Source: Acanthosepion esculentum (Eukaryota > Mollusca > Cephalopoda > Sepiida > Sepiidae). From it: 64,000 nucleotides of DNA. Both the position numbers and the translations under genes were made by a program. Location: contig OZ038485.1 of assembly GCA_964036315.1 (NCBI GenBank), positions 76,196,960 to 76,260,959 of the forward strand, read 5' to 3'. Shown piece by piece: positions 11,171 to 23,290 of the stretch; positions within the stretch are counted from its first letter, which is position 1, and each line of letters starts with the position of its first letter. The notes below the pieces were generated by a model that was given only the letters and a program-made list of their open reading frames with translations, had not been told where the DNA came from and made no database searches.

Positions 11171-12030
11171 GTAGATTTTTGTAGTTAAGTTAAATATATT
11201 TTCCTTTCCTTATTTGTAATAATTCTGTGCCAACCTTTTTCTCTGTAAATAAACTTGTGTAAATATAATTGAGATATTTTGTTTAAAATACATTCATTTC
11301 ATTTTTCATTTGTATACTTTAAGTTGAAAACAAAAAATTAAAATCTGAACTAAAAAGAAAATAATTACAATTTAGTTTGAAAGTATTATTTTCAGTATTT
11401 TTTATTTTAATAATGTATAAAAATAAACTGTTATACTTTTGTTTCTCTCCTTTCTTGTTATTTTCTTCTATTTTCTCTCTTTACCAAGTTAAAAAACTCT
11501 CACATATTTATTGATAGTAAAGTGATAAGTGAATTTTCAAACAGTAGCTGTTGATTTGAGTAATTTCAAAAACCTTTGATTTTCCTGAAAGCATATAAAG
11601 AGAAAACTTTGCAACATGTCACCATCAGTCAACTCAAAAATGCCAGAACATCTACACAAATCTATGCCAAATGAAACCATTCCTCAAAAGAGGGAGGGAA
11701 TTGGCTGAAGATCAATAGACTAACAGCTGAAACTACATGCCAGCTTCTCTAAATCAATAACTTGTATTTTCTATTTTAAATTATGAATAATGACATTTAC
11801 TAAAATATATGACCTTTTCTATATCAGACACATGCCCATTTCTATAATCATTTCAAAAACTGTTTACTTTTAATAGATAGATAAAAAAATCAACTTTTAC
11901 ACAACTTTTCATACAGAAACTTCATCGTAAAATGTAAATAAATTGCACTTTTAATTGCTACTATATTAACTGTGATAATGATGATGACCAACTCTACTAT
12001 AGATATAAACGATGTCAGATTTTATTATAC
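11171..12030. other. Intron, AT-rich, nothing recognised
   Basis: Plain AT-rich sequence. A modestly GC-richer patch near 11610-11750 has no recognised repeat identity. Confidence 0.5.
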
Positions 12031-12039
12031 AAGTCATTG

Positions 12040-12345
12040 TTTACTATTTACATTGCTCAGACTATCATCCTCATCTTTGTTGCCATATTTATCACACTGT
12101 TTCAGATGTTGTACGCTCTGGCCTTCTTCAGGTGGTTAGAATGTCGAACTGAACACTTTATTTCACTCGCTGAGCTAGACTGTTCTAGTTCCACATACAT
12201 TTCTAATGGATGTCAGTTATCAGTTTTTGCCTGTTAATTCCCCTCTCCAAGTTCTCCACTGCCTTAACCAGATATTGAACTCACACTCTTTGGGTCCTGT
12301 CACTGGATCTAACACCTTTATCCACTGTGCCATGTGTCCTTGAGG
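12040..12345 (-). repeat. tRNA-derived SINE with head and body
   Basis: On the minus strand the head at about 12345-12268 reads GGACACATGGCACAGTGGAT then AAAGGTG..., resembling a tRNA A box, and GTGAGTTCAATAT, resembling a B box. A body follows to about 12040. The body recurs in the same orientation at 16550-16725, including the CTGGCCTTC landmark and GACTGTTCT, which supports a dispersed SINE family. An (AT)n run at 12548-12608 lies nearby. Confidence 0.65.
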
Positions 12346-12542
12346 AAGAAATATAGACAGATACTGAAATCATTGTTTTCATGAAAAAATTGGTAAAATA
12401 AATATTCAACATGAATTTCAATTTATAACAGCTTTTATTAGAAATATTTAAAGTAGCCTGTTTGGAGTATGAGATTTGATTATGCAACTCAAGAGTTGTT
12501 CATCAAATTATAAATAAATATATATATAACATTATAGTTATT

Positions 12543-12547
<5 letters not shown>

Positions 12548-12608
<61 letters not shown>
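12548..12608. repeat. (AT)n microsatellite
   Basis: Sixty bases of AT. The following stretch to about 14070 is AT-rich intron without recognised content. Confidence 0.95.
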
Positions 12609-12610
<2 letters not shown>

Positions 12611-14073
12611 CTATCAATTATAAGAAAGATAAAATTCCTGTATGAGTGGCTAGCAGCTTTGTTAGTGTGCTTTTCAAGGAGTTCTGTTTAATACATTGAC
12701 CAGAAAAAAGATAACAAAAGAAAATAAATTGCTCTTTTTATGCCCCTAGTAATGTGATTCCTAGACATTCTGAGAGGAACCAACTATTTTTACCAGAATG
12801 TTTTTGATTTTATAAGATAGAAGGTTGCTACAGATTGCATAAAACTTAACACCACATCACAAAGTTATTATTAATATTTTAATAAGGATAGATAAGCTGA
12901 AGCATAAAGATAATATAAATATATCCTGAAAATTTTACCAACATTAATACCAGTTTCATTATGAAAACATTGACTTGCTTAATAAAATTTGACAGTGTAC
13001 TCGTAGAAATAATTTTAAAAAAAATTTTAAATTGCAAGCAGTTTTGCATGTTTGTATGTATGGTCAAAGTAGTCAAAATGGTGCATTGTACCCTAAAATG
13101 TGCTAACTTAAAAAAGTAAAAAAATCCAGATGATTAACAATTGAATAGTGTTGGTCTTTCATTTATGCTCAACTAAAAAACAAAAACAAAATACCCAACT
13201 ATTTTACAACTTACAGAGTAAAATCTTTTTTTTTTGAAAACAAGAAAAATATTTCTGTGCTAAAAGAATAGTTCACCTTTTGCATAATCTGTAAGGGAAC
13301 AAATTCAATATTTTTCCATCATAATTTTCTATCATAGGATGAGAATGAGTCACAGGGTTGTTTAGTCAGTATGAGGCTCATGCTTTTCCTTTCTGACAGC
13401 ATTAGTATGAACTTGACTTTCTGTTGATTACTGAATTTGAAACTGTATCACTGATTTTATTCAATGATATCATTATTCTAACAACATACAAAAAGAAAAC
13501 CATAGATGATTTAATCAAATTCTACTAATATTTTTTCTTAAGTACAATTAGTTCAATACTACTGAGTGGGAATCAATGTTTTGGGTCTAGATTCCAGTCT
13601 GTACATTGTGCAAATCATCAACTCCTTTTACCTACACAACTTAAAGCAACTAATAAATAAATTTTGATATTAAAAGAATATATATTCATTATTCATGATG
13701 TACAACCAAGTTATCCAGATTAATATTTGCTACATTTTTTATCTGGGTGCTTTATGATAGCTTCTCTAATTAATATCTTTCTCTTCTGATGGCACTTGTA
13801 AATTTGTTTATTTAAGATAACCAAGCATGATATTAATATATCATGTTTTAATCTGTCTTGGGTTTCTTCTTGTTAAATCTAATGGCCCAATATGCTGAAC
13901 CTATTTTTATTTGTAAATTCCTTTGATTCCTGCCCCTTTCAATTAATCTACACATATTCTCTTGATAATTTTTTTATCTCTTAATTTTACATTTGCATTA
14001 AGCAGCTGGATTTCCACTGAATTTTGCAATTTTTTCCTGCCATGACTGATTATGGGGGAAATTCTTATATAAA

Positions 14074-15571
14074 CAGGTTTGCTCAGTTCTTTGAGGACAT
14101 GTCTTTCAATAGCACTAACCATTTTCTGACTTATTCTGATTATCATTCTTTTTCAGATAAATGATAGCAAACAGAAAATGAAAAGGCACAATGTAATCAT
14201 TGTCTTAAAGGCAGAACATAGTAATTTAGAAGTTGCTCACTTCTTGAAAGTTGCAGTCATTTGTTGTCAAAGTCTGCAAAGAACTAGAAGCCACTGACAC
14301 AAGCAGTAATCAAATACAAAATGACTGCTAAGAATCCTAGTACAATTAGAACACCCAAGTTTGTAAGAAAAGTGCAAAAAATTATCAATAAGAACTCCAG
14401 AAAGTTAATACTATTCCTAAGCGGTCATGGTTTCAAGGTACTATTAGAATTGTGCATGAAGACCACTAATATAAGTTATAGTGATTTTCCAAGCTACGCT
14501 TGGATGTGGCACAAGGCCGAAAGTAAGGGGCACCCAGTGAGGATCGAACTCACTACTCAGACGTAATTGTTCTAGCGAGACAAGCTTGCTAACCATTACA
14601 CCACCTCTAGGTGCCCATGTGATTTTCCAAGCTACGCTTGGATGTGGCACAAGGCCGAAAGTAAGGAGCACCCAGTGAGGATCGAACTCACTACTCAGAC
14701 GTAATTGTTCTAGCGAGACAAGCTTGCTAACCATTACACCACCTCGAGGTGCCCAACTAATATAAGTTATATGTGATGCAGAGAGGCCAATTAATGTCTG
14801 CAAAGGTTAAAGATAATCCTCTGGTCCATGCAAAAGTGTTTGTTGAGCAAGTTGAAACATAAAGACCTGGAATACTTTGGTTTTTCTCTGATGAGAAAAA
14901 CTTTGATCAGGACCAAAAGGTTAACTGAAGAAATGATAGATGGTTATGCAAAGACCTAAGGACATTTCCATCAATCATGCACACAAATGTTCCAGGAACT
15001 GTGATTGTTCTGTGAGATGTGATTAATGGGGGAGATGTCATGCTTTCTCAAATCCTTCTGCGGGGCTTAAGAGTCAATGCTGCTTACTATAAGGAGGTGT
15101 TGGGGATTGTTGTGAGGCCTTGTATAGGGAGCGTGAGCAAAGGAAAACAGTATACCTACCAAGAAAAATCTGCACCATCTCATAAGGCCAAGATGGCCCA
15201 AGAATGGACAAGTTACAATCTCCATGATCAAATCACACCAAACATATGGCCTGACTCTCCAGACTTGAATCCATTGGACTATTATATATGGGGTGTGGCT
15301 TCAGGGAAGTCAATCAATGCCTCCCATAACACTATAAAATCTCTGAAGTCTGGCATGACCAGCACAATGTCCGAAATAAAGATCATCTGATTTAGGTATG
15401 TCAACATTTCAGACATCATATGAAGCAGTAATCAATGCTAACAATGGATTCATCTAGTAGAGACTCAAGATTATTCATGCCAATTGTCTTCTCAAATAAA
15501 GCTCTTCTTTCATGACTTATGTGTCTTTTATTAAATTCATGCAAATGTCCTCAAAGAACTGAGCAACCCTG
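14074..15571 (+). mobile_element. Tc1/mariner-superfamily element, inactive, with nested SINE dimer
   Basis: Terminal inverted repeats are near identical: left CAGGTTTGCTCAGTTCTTTG, right ends CAAAGAACTGAGCAACCCTG followed by TA. Removing the 291-base SINE insertion plus duplicated target leaves about 1.2 kb, normal for this superfamily. The + strand shows degraded transposase: FFSDEKNFDQD (first Asp), NRRNDRW, a GGDVMLSQILLRGLRVNAAY stretch in an open frame at 15019-15390, SAPSHKA where the second Asp appears to be replaced, and WPDSPDLNPLDYYIWG (third Asp). The PLDYYIWG form resembles the DD37D-type branch. Stops interrupt the 5' half. Confidence 0.88.
14465..14771 (-). mobile_element. Tandem tRNA-derived SINE dimer with 16-bp target duplication
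   Basis: Two nearly identical 137- to 138-base units (14481-14618 and 14619-14755) lie in tandem, on the minus strand. Each has a tRNA-like head: a 7-bp acceptor pair GGGCACC/GGTGCCC, an A box in GTGGTGTAATGGTTAGC, a T-arm GTGAG-TTCGATC-CTCAC with perfect B box, and a tail CTTACTTTCGGCCTTGTGCC. Anticodon-arm pairing is imperfect, so I call it a SINE and not tRNA genes. The flanks ACTAATATAAGTTATA at 14465-14480 and 14756-14771 are identical, showing that the dimer inserted as one unit into the Tc1/mariner element. Confidence 0.92.
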
Positions 15572-15737
15572 TATAAAATTAAAAAAACATGCTGTACACT
15601 CATTTATACAATTATATAACAGATAAAAGTAAATCCATATACATGTTTTTTATAAATAATAATCTGTTTTTATCATACACTATGCAGAATTATCATTTCA
15701 ATTTTTGTTCTACATATATTTTTCTTTTCTTTTCCAG

Positions 15738-15827
15738 GGTCATATTTTGGTACAGTAATATCATTACCAGTATCAGCAGCCCTTGCTAGAACACCTCTTG
15801 GTTGGCCTTCAATATTCTATGTTTGGG
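15738..15827 (+). CDS. SLC17A5: Sialin-like SLC17 transporter, exon for TM5 and start of TM6
   Basis: Two bases complete the split glycine codon, then 29 codons read SYFGTVISLPVSAALARTPL followed by GWPSIFYVW, then one base of the next glycine. GTVISLPLSG and W..VFY..G are sialin and VGLUT hallmarks of TM5 and TM6. Acceptor AG at 15736-15737 follows a TTTTCTTTTCC tract; the donor at 15828 is gtaagt, an ideal match. This 90-nt exon sits 4.6 kb after the previous one, with a Tc1/mariner element and a SINE dimer in the intron between. Confidence 0.95.
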
Positions 15828-16007
15828 GTAAGTTAAGTTAGTTCATGTACATGAATGCATACTTAGAGTTTGATGGATTTTTAAAACATCCATTCAGCAC
15901 AATGTTTATCTACATACAGATTGTATTCTTAATAATAATATTTCATAAAATGTTAATATTTTATATTTAATACAATATTTTATAAGTTTATTTATATGCA
16001 GGTCATT

Positions 16008-16009
<2 letters not shown>

Positions 16010-16087
<78 letters not shown>
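16010..16087. repeat. (GT)39 microsatellite
   Basis: An uninterrupted GT run of about 78 bases; the longest pure GT tract in the window. The region 15828-16010 before it is plain intron. Confidence 0.97.
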
Positions 16088-16089
<2 letters not shown>

Positions 16090-16549
16090 TCTAGTATTAT
16101 GTAAGCGAGTACTACCTGCTGTCATGGTTGGGTTATTGGCAACTAAACCAAGATTAAAAACAAAAGCTGTCAAAGTGAGAATGAATCCTTCAAAAGCTAC
16201 CTAGCACTGGTATGTGCATGTAGGAATACCTGGAATGGTGTCCAGGCATGTAGTAATGCCTAATGAACATTTTCACTAGTGCTTGCACTACACTTGAATT
16301 TACTAAAGAATTTACTCAAGAAAACTGTAGTGATGTATCAGCCTGTACCAAGAAAGCCTTATATAGAGTTAAATATCTTTATATACAATCAGCATAATTG
16401 ATGACTTTCTTTATCTTGGTAGCATCTTATCAAAAAGATGCTCATTGAGCAGCACAGTTGCAAGAAGAATTCAAAAGGTCAATAATGCATTTAGTAAGAT
16501 GGAACAGTGACTAAGATCAAGGTTTACCATAACTGTGTCTTAACATCTA

Positions 16550-16725
16550 TGCATGTATTTACACTATATTTAGACTATTGTCTTCATCGTTATTGTTGCT
16601 GAAACAACATTTCAGCCATTTTGCCTTCTGGCCTTCCTCAGTTTGGATAACCCACAGGGAATTCTGAACAGAACTCTTTATTTAATCTACAGGTGGGGTA
16701 GACTGTTCTCAATTAATTTTGAAAT
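16550..16725 (-). repeat. SINE body, second copy, head missing
   Basis: Comparable with 12040-12190: TATTTACA, GACTATTGTCTTCATC, CATTTTGCCTTCTGGCCTTC and GTAGACTGTTCTC in the same order. The tRNA-like head seen in the other copy is absent here. 16740-17150 beyond it shows no recognised family. Confidence 0.5.
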
Positions 16726-17152
16726 ATAGGTTGGTTTGCACAAGTGGCAACAGAATTCCAAAACAGCTTTTGTATGGAGAGCTTGAAAAACTGAAAAGAA
16801 GTGCTAAAAAGATCTTGATGTAGAAATTACAATAGGTAACCAGGTGTGTGGTAGGCTTTACTTGAATAAAACAGGAAAATTAAGTCACATGCAAGGTTGT
16901 CATACCAGAGTACCAATCAATTTCAAAATGGTATTAACTACTGAGAATTCATGTCACATTTGTGGAAAAGTTTGCATGGGTTGAAAAGACATGCAAACAA
17001 TCACAAAAATAGACCTAACAACAACAAAATGTATATTTTTCATGTCTGTCAAATTTGTACCATAGATTTTTAAAGTTTGTCCAGTTCCATAGCACAACTC
17101 AATTTTACAATATCTTGTGATGGTCAAACTTGACAATGAGGTGATAGCCATC

Positions 17153-17153
<1 letters not shown>

Positions 17154-17203
<50 letters not shown>
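17154..17203. repeat. (TA)n microsatellite
   Basis: Fifty bases of TA. From here to the exon at 19392 the intron is AT-rich with one more (TA)n run at about 19006-19046 and nothing else recognised. Confidence 0.95.
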
Positions 17204-17206
<3 letters not shown>

Positions 17207-19002
17207 TACTTATTTCTAAATAACATAATGTCAGTAATTAGAAATTTTATGTCCCATATAATAAATTTTTATGGGAAACAATGATTAAAAAGCCTACTTA
17301 CTTTACCAAATACAGAAATATATTTACCATAAAACATTTGTTTATTATTTCAAACTTTTGGGGGTGTCTGAAGCAACATCCATATAAATCATATTATAAA
17401 AATGTAAATCTAGTCATTTTTATTAGTCTGTACAGTAATTTTTAGACCAATTCTCTCATTATCAGGAATAAAAAATCAACGGCTAAATGGCTGTTAAATG
17501 TTTGTTTATTAGTAATTACTGCATTAGTAATTAGGATTTGAATGTTTACAAGGTGATATTATTCAAAAATATTTTTTAGGAATTATGTAATAAGCAGTAA
17601 ATTATTTTGGAATTTAAAAAAATGCTTGGTATTTGCCCTGAGGATTTATTGATAATATTGAAAAAGATATGTCAGCTGTTAGAAATGTATCAAAATATTT
17701 ACTACTTTTTTCAACTAAATATTAAGATTACAAGAATGTTTAAGAATTTGTTAAATGATAATCATCTTCATTAATGTTTTAAAAATTTAGCACTGTGAAA
17801 AAAATCCCTGGAGCAAATTATCTTGCATATGCGGATATATATATGTGAAATTTATGTATATCAAATATACTAGTAAACCAAATAAAGTACTTTTAAGATA
17901 AATATATTAATGATAACTGAAATTCAATCAGTTTAGGTTAATTTTGGACAGAAACACCTATCATTTAATTTTAAATTTTTTGTCAAAAAAATACAGTTTG
18001 GAAATAATCTAGTATAAAAATAACATCTCTTAGTGGAATATAAAAATCAGAAATACAATATATTCATTTGAACAGAGTATAAAATATTTCATACTATATA
18101 ACATAACCAATATTATTTATTTTAAAAGACTATAAGATTTTGGAGTTCTTTTTAAATGTCTGCCACTTATTGTATTTACAAAACATGTCTTCCAATCAAT
18201 TTAAAGAAATAATTTACAACATAAAATTTAATTTTCAGTGCCTTTTATTCCTTTTCTTTATTATTTTTGTCTTTTTTCTCATCATTTCCTTTCTATTGAA
18301 TCTAATTTTTCTCTATTTTCTTCCAACACTTATTTCACAACAAGAAAACTATACTCATACAGAGATATGCAGTTATCTCCATTCATTTGCTTTATAAATT
18401 AATGATAAAATGCAAAATTAGTCTTGCTTGGTTTCCATTCTTAAAATTTCAAATCTTTAAATCACAATTATTAAATTTTCTTTTATCAGAATATATTTGT
18501 GGTTTATTCCAGAGCCTATCTGTTGCTATATGGTTTTAACAAGGTAGTATTTTGGTAGATTAGACATGAGAGAAAGACCAAAATACATTGAGTTAATCAA
18601 AGGAGAAGCAGGTGGAAGCTAATCTTTATGAAAACAAAATTTAATTGCAGTGAAGGTAGTAGGACTCCCATAAAACAGAGAAAGACATAAGGAATGTAAT
18701 GTAAAGAACAGAATCAACCACAAGTAAAATTTCAACCTTGTTCTTGCTGTAAATTGCTACATATTTTATAAATAAATAAAATAGACACCCATAAATCTTT
18801 TCACCTCATATTTTTGCCATTGATGTGTGTCTGTTTGATGTGGGGAAAATATTTTTGCTAACTAAAATCTCTGCTATCACTATTGTAAAATATTTTACAG
18901 AATAAATCATTTATTTTATTTCTAAAATTGTGAAATCATGTTGTCTTTGGAACATGGCCATATCTGAAAGTCGGATTTTCATCCTCCAATTCACACACAT
19001 CC

Positions 19003-19048
<46 letters not shown>

Positions 19049-19391
19049 TTTTGTATTCTTATTATTTCTTGTTATTTGTACTCTCAGTCAAACCAGGTTA
19101 AAGTTATTAACTGATAAGAATATCTATGACAAAATTAATATCATTAGTATCTCAACTAAATACTAATAGATATATTTATGTTGATTATTATCCCTAGAAA
19201 AACTCACATATATATTCAAATTTCTGTATAAGATGATTTTTTTAAAAACAGAAACTAAATAACATTTATATTAAGTTATTGTTATCAGAAATATCAGAGA
19301 TATGGCTGTCTATTAATGAACTTGTGTGAATATTAGTTTCCAAAAAGCCTTTACTTCGGGAGTAATACTATTCAGTGAATCTTTATTTCAG

Positions 19392-19525
19392 GTTCAGTTG
19401 CAATACTCTGGTTTGTAGCATGGTCCTTAATTGCTAAAGAAGCCCCAGTTGAACATAAAAGCATTTCCCAAGAAGAATTGGAATACATTCACCAGAATAT
19501 TGGATATGGTTCGGAGCAGACAAAG
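19392..19525 (+). CDS. SLC17A5: Sialin-like SLC17 transporter, exon for TM6 and central cytosolic loop; GC donor
   Basis: Completes the split glycine, then 44 codons start SVAILWFVAWSLIAKEAPVE and end with YGSEQTK. The E.P..H..IS..E..YI pattern is the SLC17 loop between TM6 and TM7. The acceptor is TTTATTTCAG. The donor is unusual: AAG is followed by GCATGT, so this is a GC-AG intron. The nearest GT, four bases later, would leave one base that joins either downstream AG to give a stop (TAG, or TCA then TGA), whereas the GC donor gives ...EQTK-SMKPPW in frame, matching sialin ...SQKS-VPW. That supports the GC donor. Confidence 0.92.
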
Positions 19526-20935
19526 GCATGTATTTTGTGACAAGATTTTAAAATATTGTACTTTTTATTTTTACTCATTTCAAAATCTCACAAGTATAAG
19601 ATGAATCTATTGCCATAATTGATGAACTGTTTAGACTTAAAGGAAAGTGAAAGAATTTTAAAAATTATTAGATATATCTGAGGAAATCATCAGCTAAAAT
19701 TTAATAATTAAAATAAAGATGAGGATATTAGTCAGAGTGATTTATTGTTATGAAAGTGAATATTCTCATTTATATTGTTTTTATTATACAAATTATTTAA
19801 TTTCCATTATCCTTCCTGATTCAATGGGGACAAGTTTGTCTGTAACTGCTTACCTTTGAAAAGGGTATGCATTAGAAATATGGAACTTATTAAATGTTCA
19901 AAAAACAATGTGTATTGATGTCCCTTTTTTGTTTTTTAAGATATTTTAATGACTGAGATTTTATTTTGACACTGTTGTAAATTTTTGTTTTATGTCCTAT
20001 TTTTTATTCATAGGTCAAATTTGCATATATATTTTGTTTTGCTAAGTTTTGTTTTTTTCATTATTGATCAAATTTATCAGTATGTTTCCTGTATGGAAAA
20101 GAATGTTGCCAACCTGTAATTGTTCAGTTTTCTAAAACTTTCGAAAAAATTGGCTACTTTTATTTTTAAAAACTGAAGAAGAAATCTTAGCTGGAAATTC
20201 TAACTGTACACATCACTTTGAGAATATTTGAATAATCTTTGCTACTATTTTACCTGGGTTTTGTTTTTGATAGATTTATGATTTAAATTTTATTTGCAGT
20301 ATATAATTTCACTCTTTTGAATTTTTAATATAATCTTTTAGAAATTTCTGTTGCATATGTAATGTTAGTATACAACTACCTGGAAGATTATTTTATATTT
20401 TACATTGTAATAATTTCTCCTCTATATGACCTTTAACATATTATGTATTTGGTTGCCTAAATAGGTTATTCTGTTATTGTCATTAGATAGCATTAGATAC
20501 ATTTAATTTTAACTATTCAAAAAGATCACTTTTGTGTCATGACAACTGTCATGTTAGAATGTTTTTTATAATTCATCAAAATAACATATTTTTTTATTGA
20601 TTCTAATACTGAAGATGAAGGAAAATAAACATTTTCTGAATATTGTGCTTTTTTATCTTGAGAAATATAAAAATTTGACTCAAACACAAAAAAGATTTGT
20701 GCAAATTATTATTAAAAAAAACATGTAAAAAGTGGTTTACAAAGTTTTATACTGGAAATTTCTCAAAGCACGATGCTCTATGTTGGAATAGATAAGTTAA
20801 AATAGATAGCAATCAAATGAAGCTATTCCTTAAGAATAATCAATGTTACATAAAATGGAAAATAAGTGTCATACTCAAAATATATAAACCAAGCACTGAA
20901 ATTCATTTGTTCTGTCTTGGTTATATTAGTCTTGC
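19526..20935. other. Intron, AT-rich, nothing recognised
   Basis: Plain AT-rich sequence between the GC donor and the LINE insertion, without microsatellites or coding character. Confidence 0.55.
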
Positions 20936-20939
20936 TGAA

Positions 20940-22621
20940 TGAGGAATAACCAAAACGGGGCTTGGAAATGAAATGGTAATCTTTATAACATCAACAAAAT
21001 ACAACACAGACTTGAAAAGCTTATAGCTTGGGCAAGAATAAGTTTCAAGCCTGCAAAGTCGAGATCGTTAGTCATGAAGAAAGGAAAAGTGGTGGATAAT
21101 TTCAGGTTCTCGATATCGGGAACTACTATCCCAATGTTGACAGAGAGACCTATGAATGACGATCTCCAAATTGGAATTATGGCTTGCCAAGGTGGACAAG
21201 TTCGTATTTCCAGGCCATTTCAAGGCATGGATTTACCAGCATGTGATGCTTCCAAGAATTCTCTGGCCTTTGTTTATCTACAATTTCCCAATGACATCAG
21301 TGGAAGCCATGGAAAGGAGAATTAATGGCTGCCTTCGCAGATGGCTGGGGCTGCTGAGAAGTCTGAGTAGTGCCACATTATATAGCAAATCAAATGCACT
21401 TCAACTAACATTTAAAGGGTTGGTCGAGGAATTTGTAGTCTCTCGAAATAGAGAATTCCTACAGTATAGGGACTCTAAGGACCAAAAAGTGGCAGCAGCA
21501 GGTATAGAGGTTCGCAATGGAAGGAAATGGAGTGCAGGGGGCGAACTGGTTATTGCAGAGGGGACAATGGCATCAGGTCATGTGGGATTGGGCTTCTTTC
21601 CTGATACCTGAATCGAGAAAAGCTGGAGGTAAACAGAGACATCAACTAATTCAAGAGGAAGTATGAGCCAATGTGAAGGAAAAAAGAATATGCAAGATGG
21701 TGGGACTAAGACAGCAGGGTGCATGGACATGATGGGAGAATTTTTTACGGTGGAAGTTGGTCAGAGATCTGGCACTCCGACACCAGTCATGTTAAATTTC
21801 TTGTGCAATCTGTGTACGATGTACTACCAAGTCCTGCAAACTTGCATACTTGGGGGATGAGCGAGTCACCATCATGCCCACTCTGTGCCAGGAAAGGTAT
21901 GCTGAAACACATTCTAAGCACCTGCCTGAAGGCACTTGGTGAAGGGAGGTACCGGTGGAGACATGATCAGGTACTTAAGAAATTAGCCGAAGTAGTGGCT
22001 GCAGCAATTAGCAGTTGCAGTTGTAAGCCTGAAACGAAGGCGGTGTGTTTCATCAAGGCCGGTGAAAACTCCACTTCGGTGCGTAAGTCGTCAACCTGCA
22101 TGCTTTCCTCTGCCCAACATTGGCAGCTAAGAGTAGACCTGGGAAACCAGTTGAATATACTAGAACAGATAATGGCATCATCCCTGTGCCCAAACTTATT
22201 AATCTGGTCAACTGTCTCCAGGCAGGTTATAATGCTCAAACATATGGTACCCTGGGAGGAGAATTTGGAAGAAGCCTATGAAAGAAAGCTGGAAAAATAC
22301 CAGGAGCTAGTTGAGAAATGCAGATGTAACAAATGGCGGACTACCTGTTTCCTGATTGAAGTCGGATGCCATGGTTTTGCAGGAAGATCTGTATGCAGTG
22401 CTCTAAGTCGACTAGGAGTCAGGGGAGTAAAAAAGAGGAAGGCCATCAGTGCTCTCTCAGAAGCTGCAGAAAAAGCCTCAAAATGGCTATGGATTAAAAG
22501 ATCCGTCCCATGGAACTCTACGATGGTGGGTGTTGAGGTGCAGAGGAAAAAAAAAGAAAATGGGAAAGAAGGAAGGAAAGAAAAGGGGAAATGTAGAGGT
22601 ATGACCAAAGTTGCTGTTTGA
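20940..22621 (+). mobile_element. R2/NeSL-like LINE, 5'-truncated 3' half
   Basis: The + strand encodes the C-terminal half of a non-LTR retrotransposon polyprotein in at least two frames. First comes the end of the RT and thumb: LEKLIAWARISFKPAKSRSL, then HFKAWIYQHVMLPRILWPLF and VEAMERRINGCLRRWLG (frame 21156-21611). After a shift comes an open frame to 22621 with a CPLC-x(7)-H-x(4)-C type zinc motif (CPLCARKGMLKHILSTC), a GRYRWRHDQVL block and a restriction-like endonuclease region (LLIWSTVSRQVIMLKHMVPW, then E-rich and ...EVGCHGFAGRS...). The catalytic PD appears as PN, so the endonuclease is probably dead. Moderate GC content marks it as younger than its surroundings. Confidence 0.82.
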
Positions 22622-23053
22622 GGGGAGGGTCAGCTTTTGTTTCTCTTTGATTTTTTATTTTTTTATTTTTATATTTTTTTAAGCAACATTTCATAGGAAA
22701 GGAAGGTTTTCTGGCCATTACTTACCTGTTATGTCAAACTGTTTGTTGAGAATGTTTGACCTAAGACATAAAAAAGACAATGCTGTCTATTCTCTTTTTG
22801 TATTGTATTGGCTGAGGAGGAAGTGACGTAGGTCATTACTGATTGGTCGCTTGTGATTTCAAGATCAGCAGTGGCAGTTACTTAATGTATCCATTTGTTG
22901 TGTGCTTGGTGGATTTTTGCTTCAGGATCACCTGATGGAATAAGTACACTTTCATTAGGGTCTCTTGAGCAAACAAGTATGATGTTGGAAAACCTGAAAC
23001 TTGTCATGACCCCAAGTCATAACATCACTGATGAGGCGATCCTGAACACTCGG
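22622..23053 (+). other. Probable LINE 3' untranslated region and flank
   Basis: Moderately GC-rich non-coding sequence following the LINE open frame, starting with a G-rich then T-rich tract. Where the LINE ends and the host sequence resumes is not visible; no clear poly(A) or target duplication was found. Confidence 0.4.

Positions 23054-23283
<230 letters not shown>

Positions 23284-23290
<7 letters not shown>

Noticed and set aside
14481..14755. Two tandem tRNA genes
   Set aside because: Acceptor and T arms look good, but the anticodon arm has a mismatch, the variable region is long, a non-tRNA tail follows and the pair has one shared target duplication, all pointing to a SINE.
22276..22718. 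Minus-strand frames rich in Phe, Leu and Ser
   Set aside because: Shadows of the purine-rich end of the LINE open frame.
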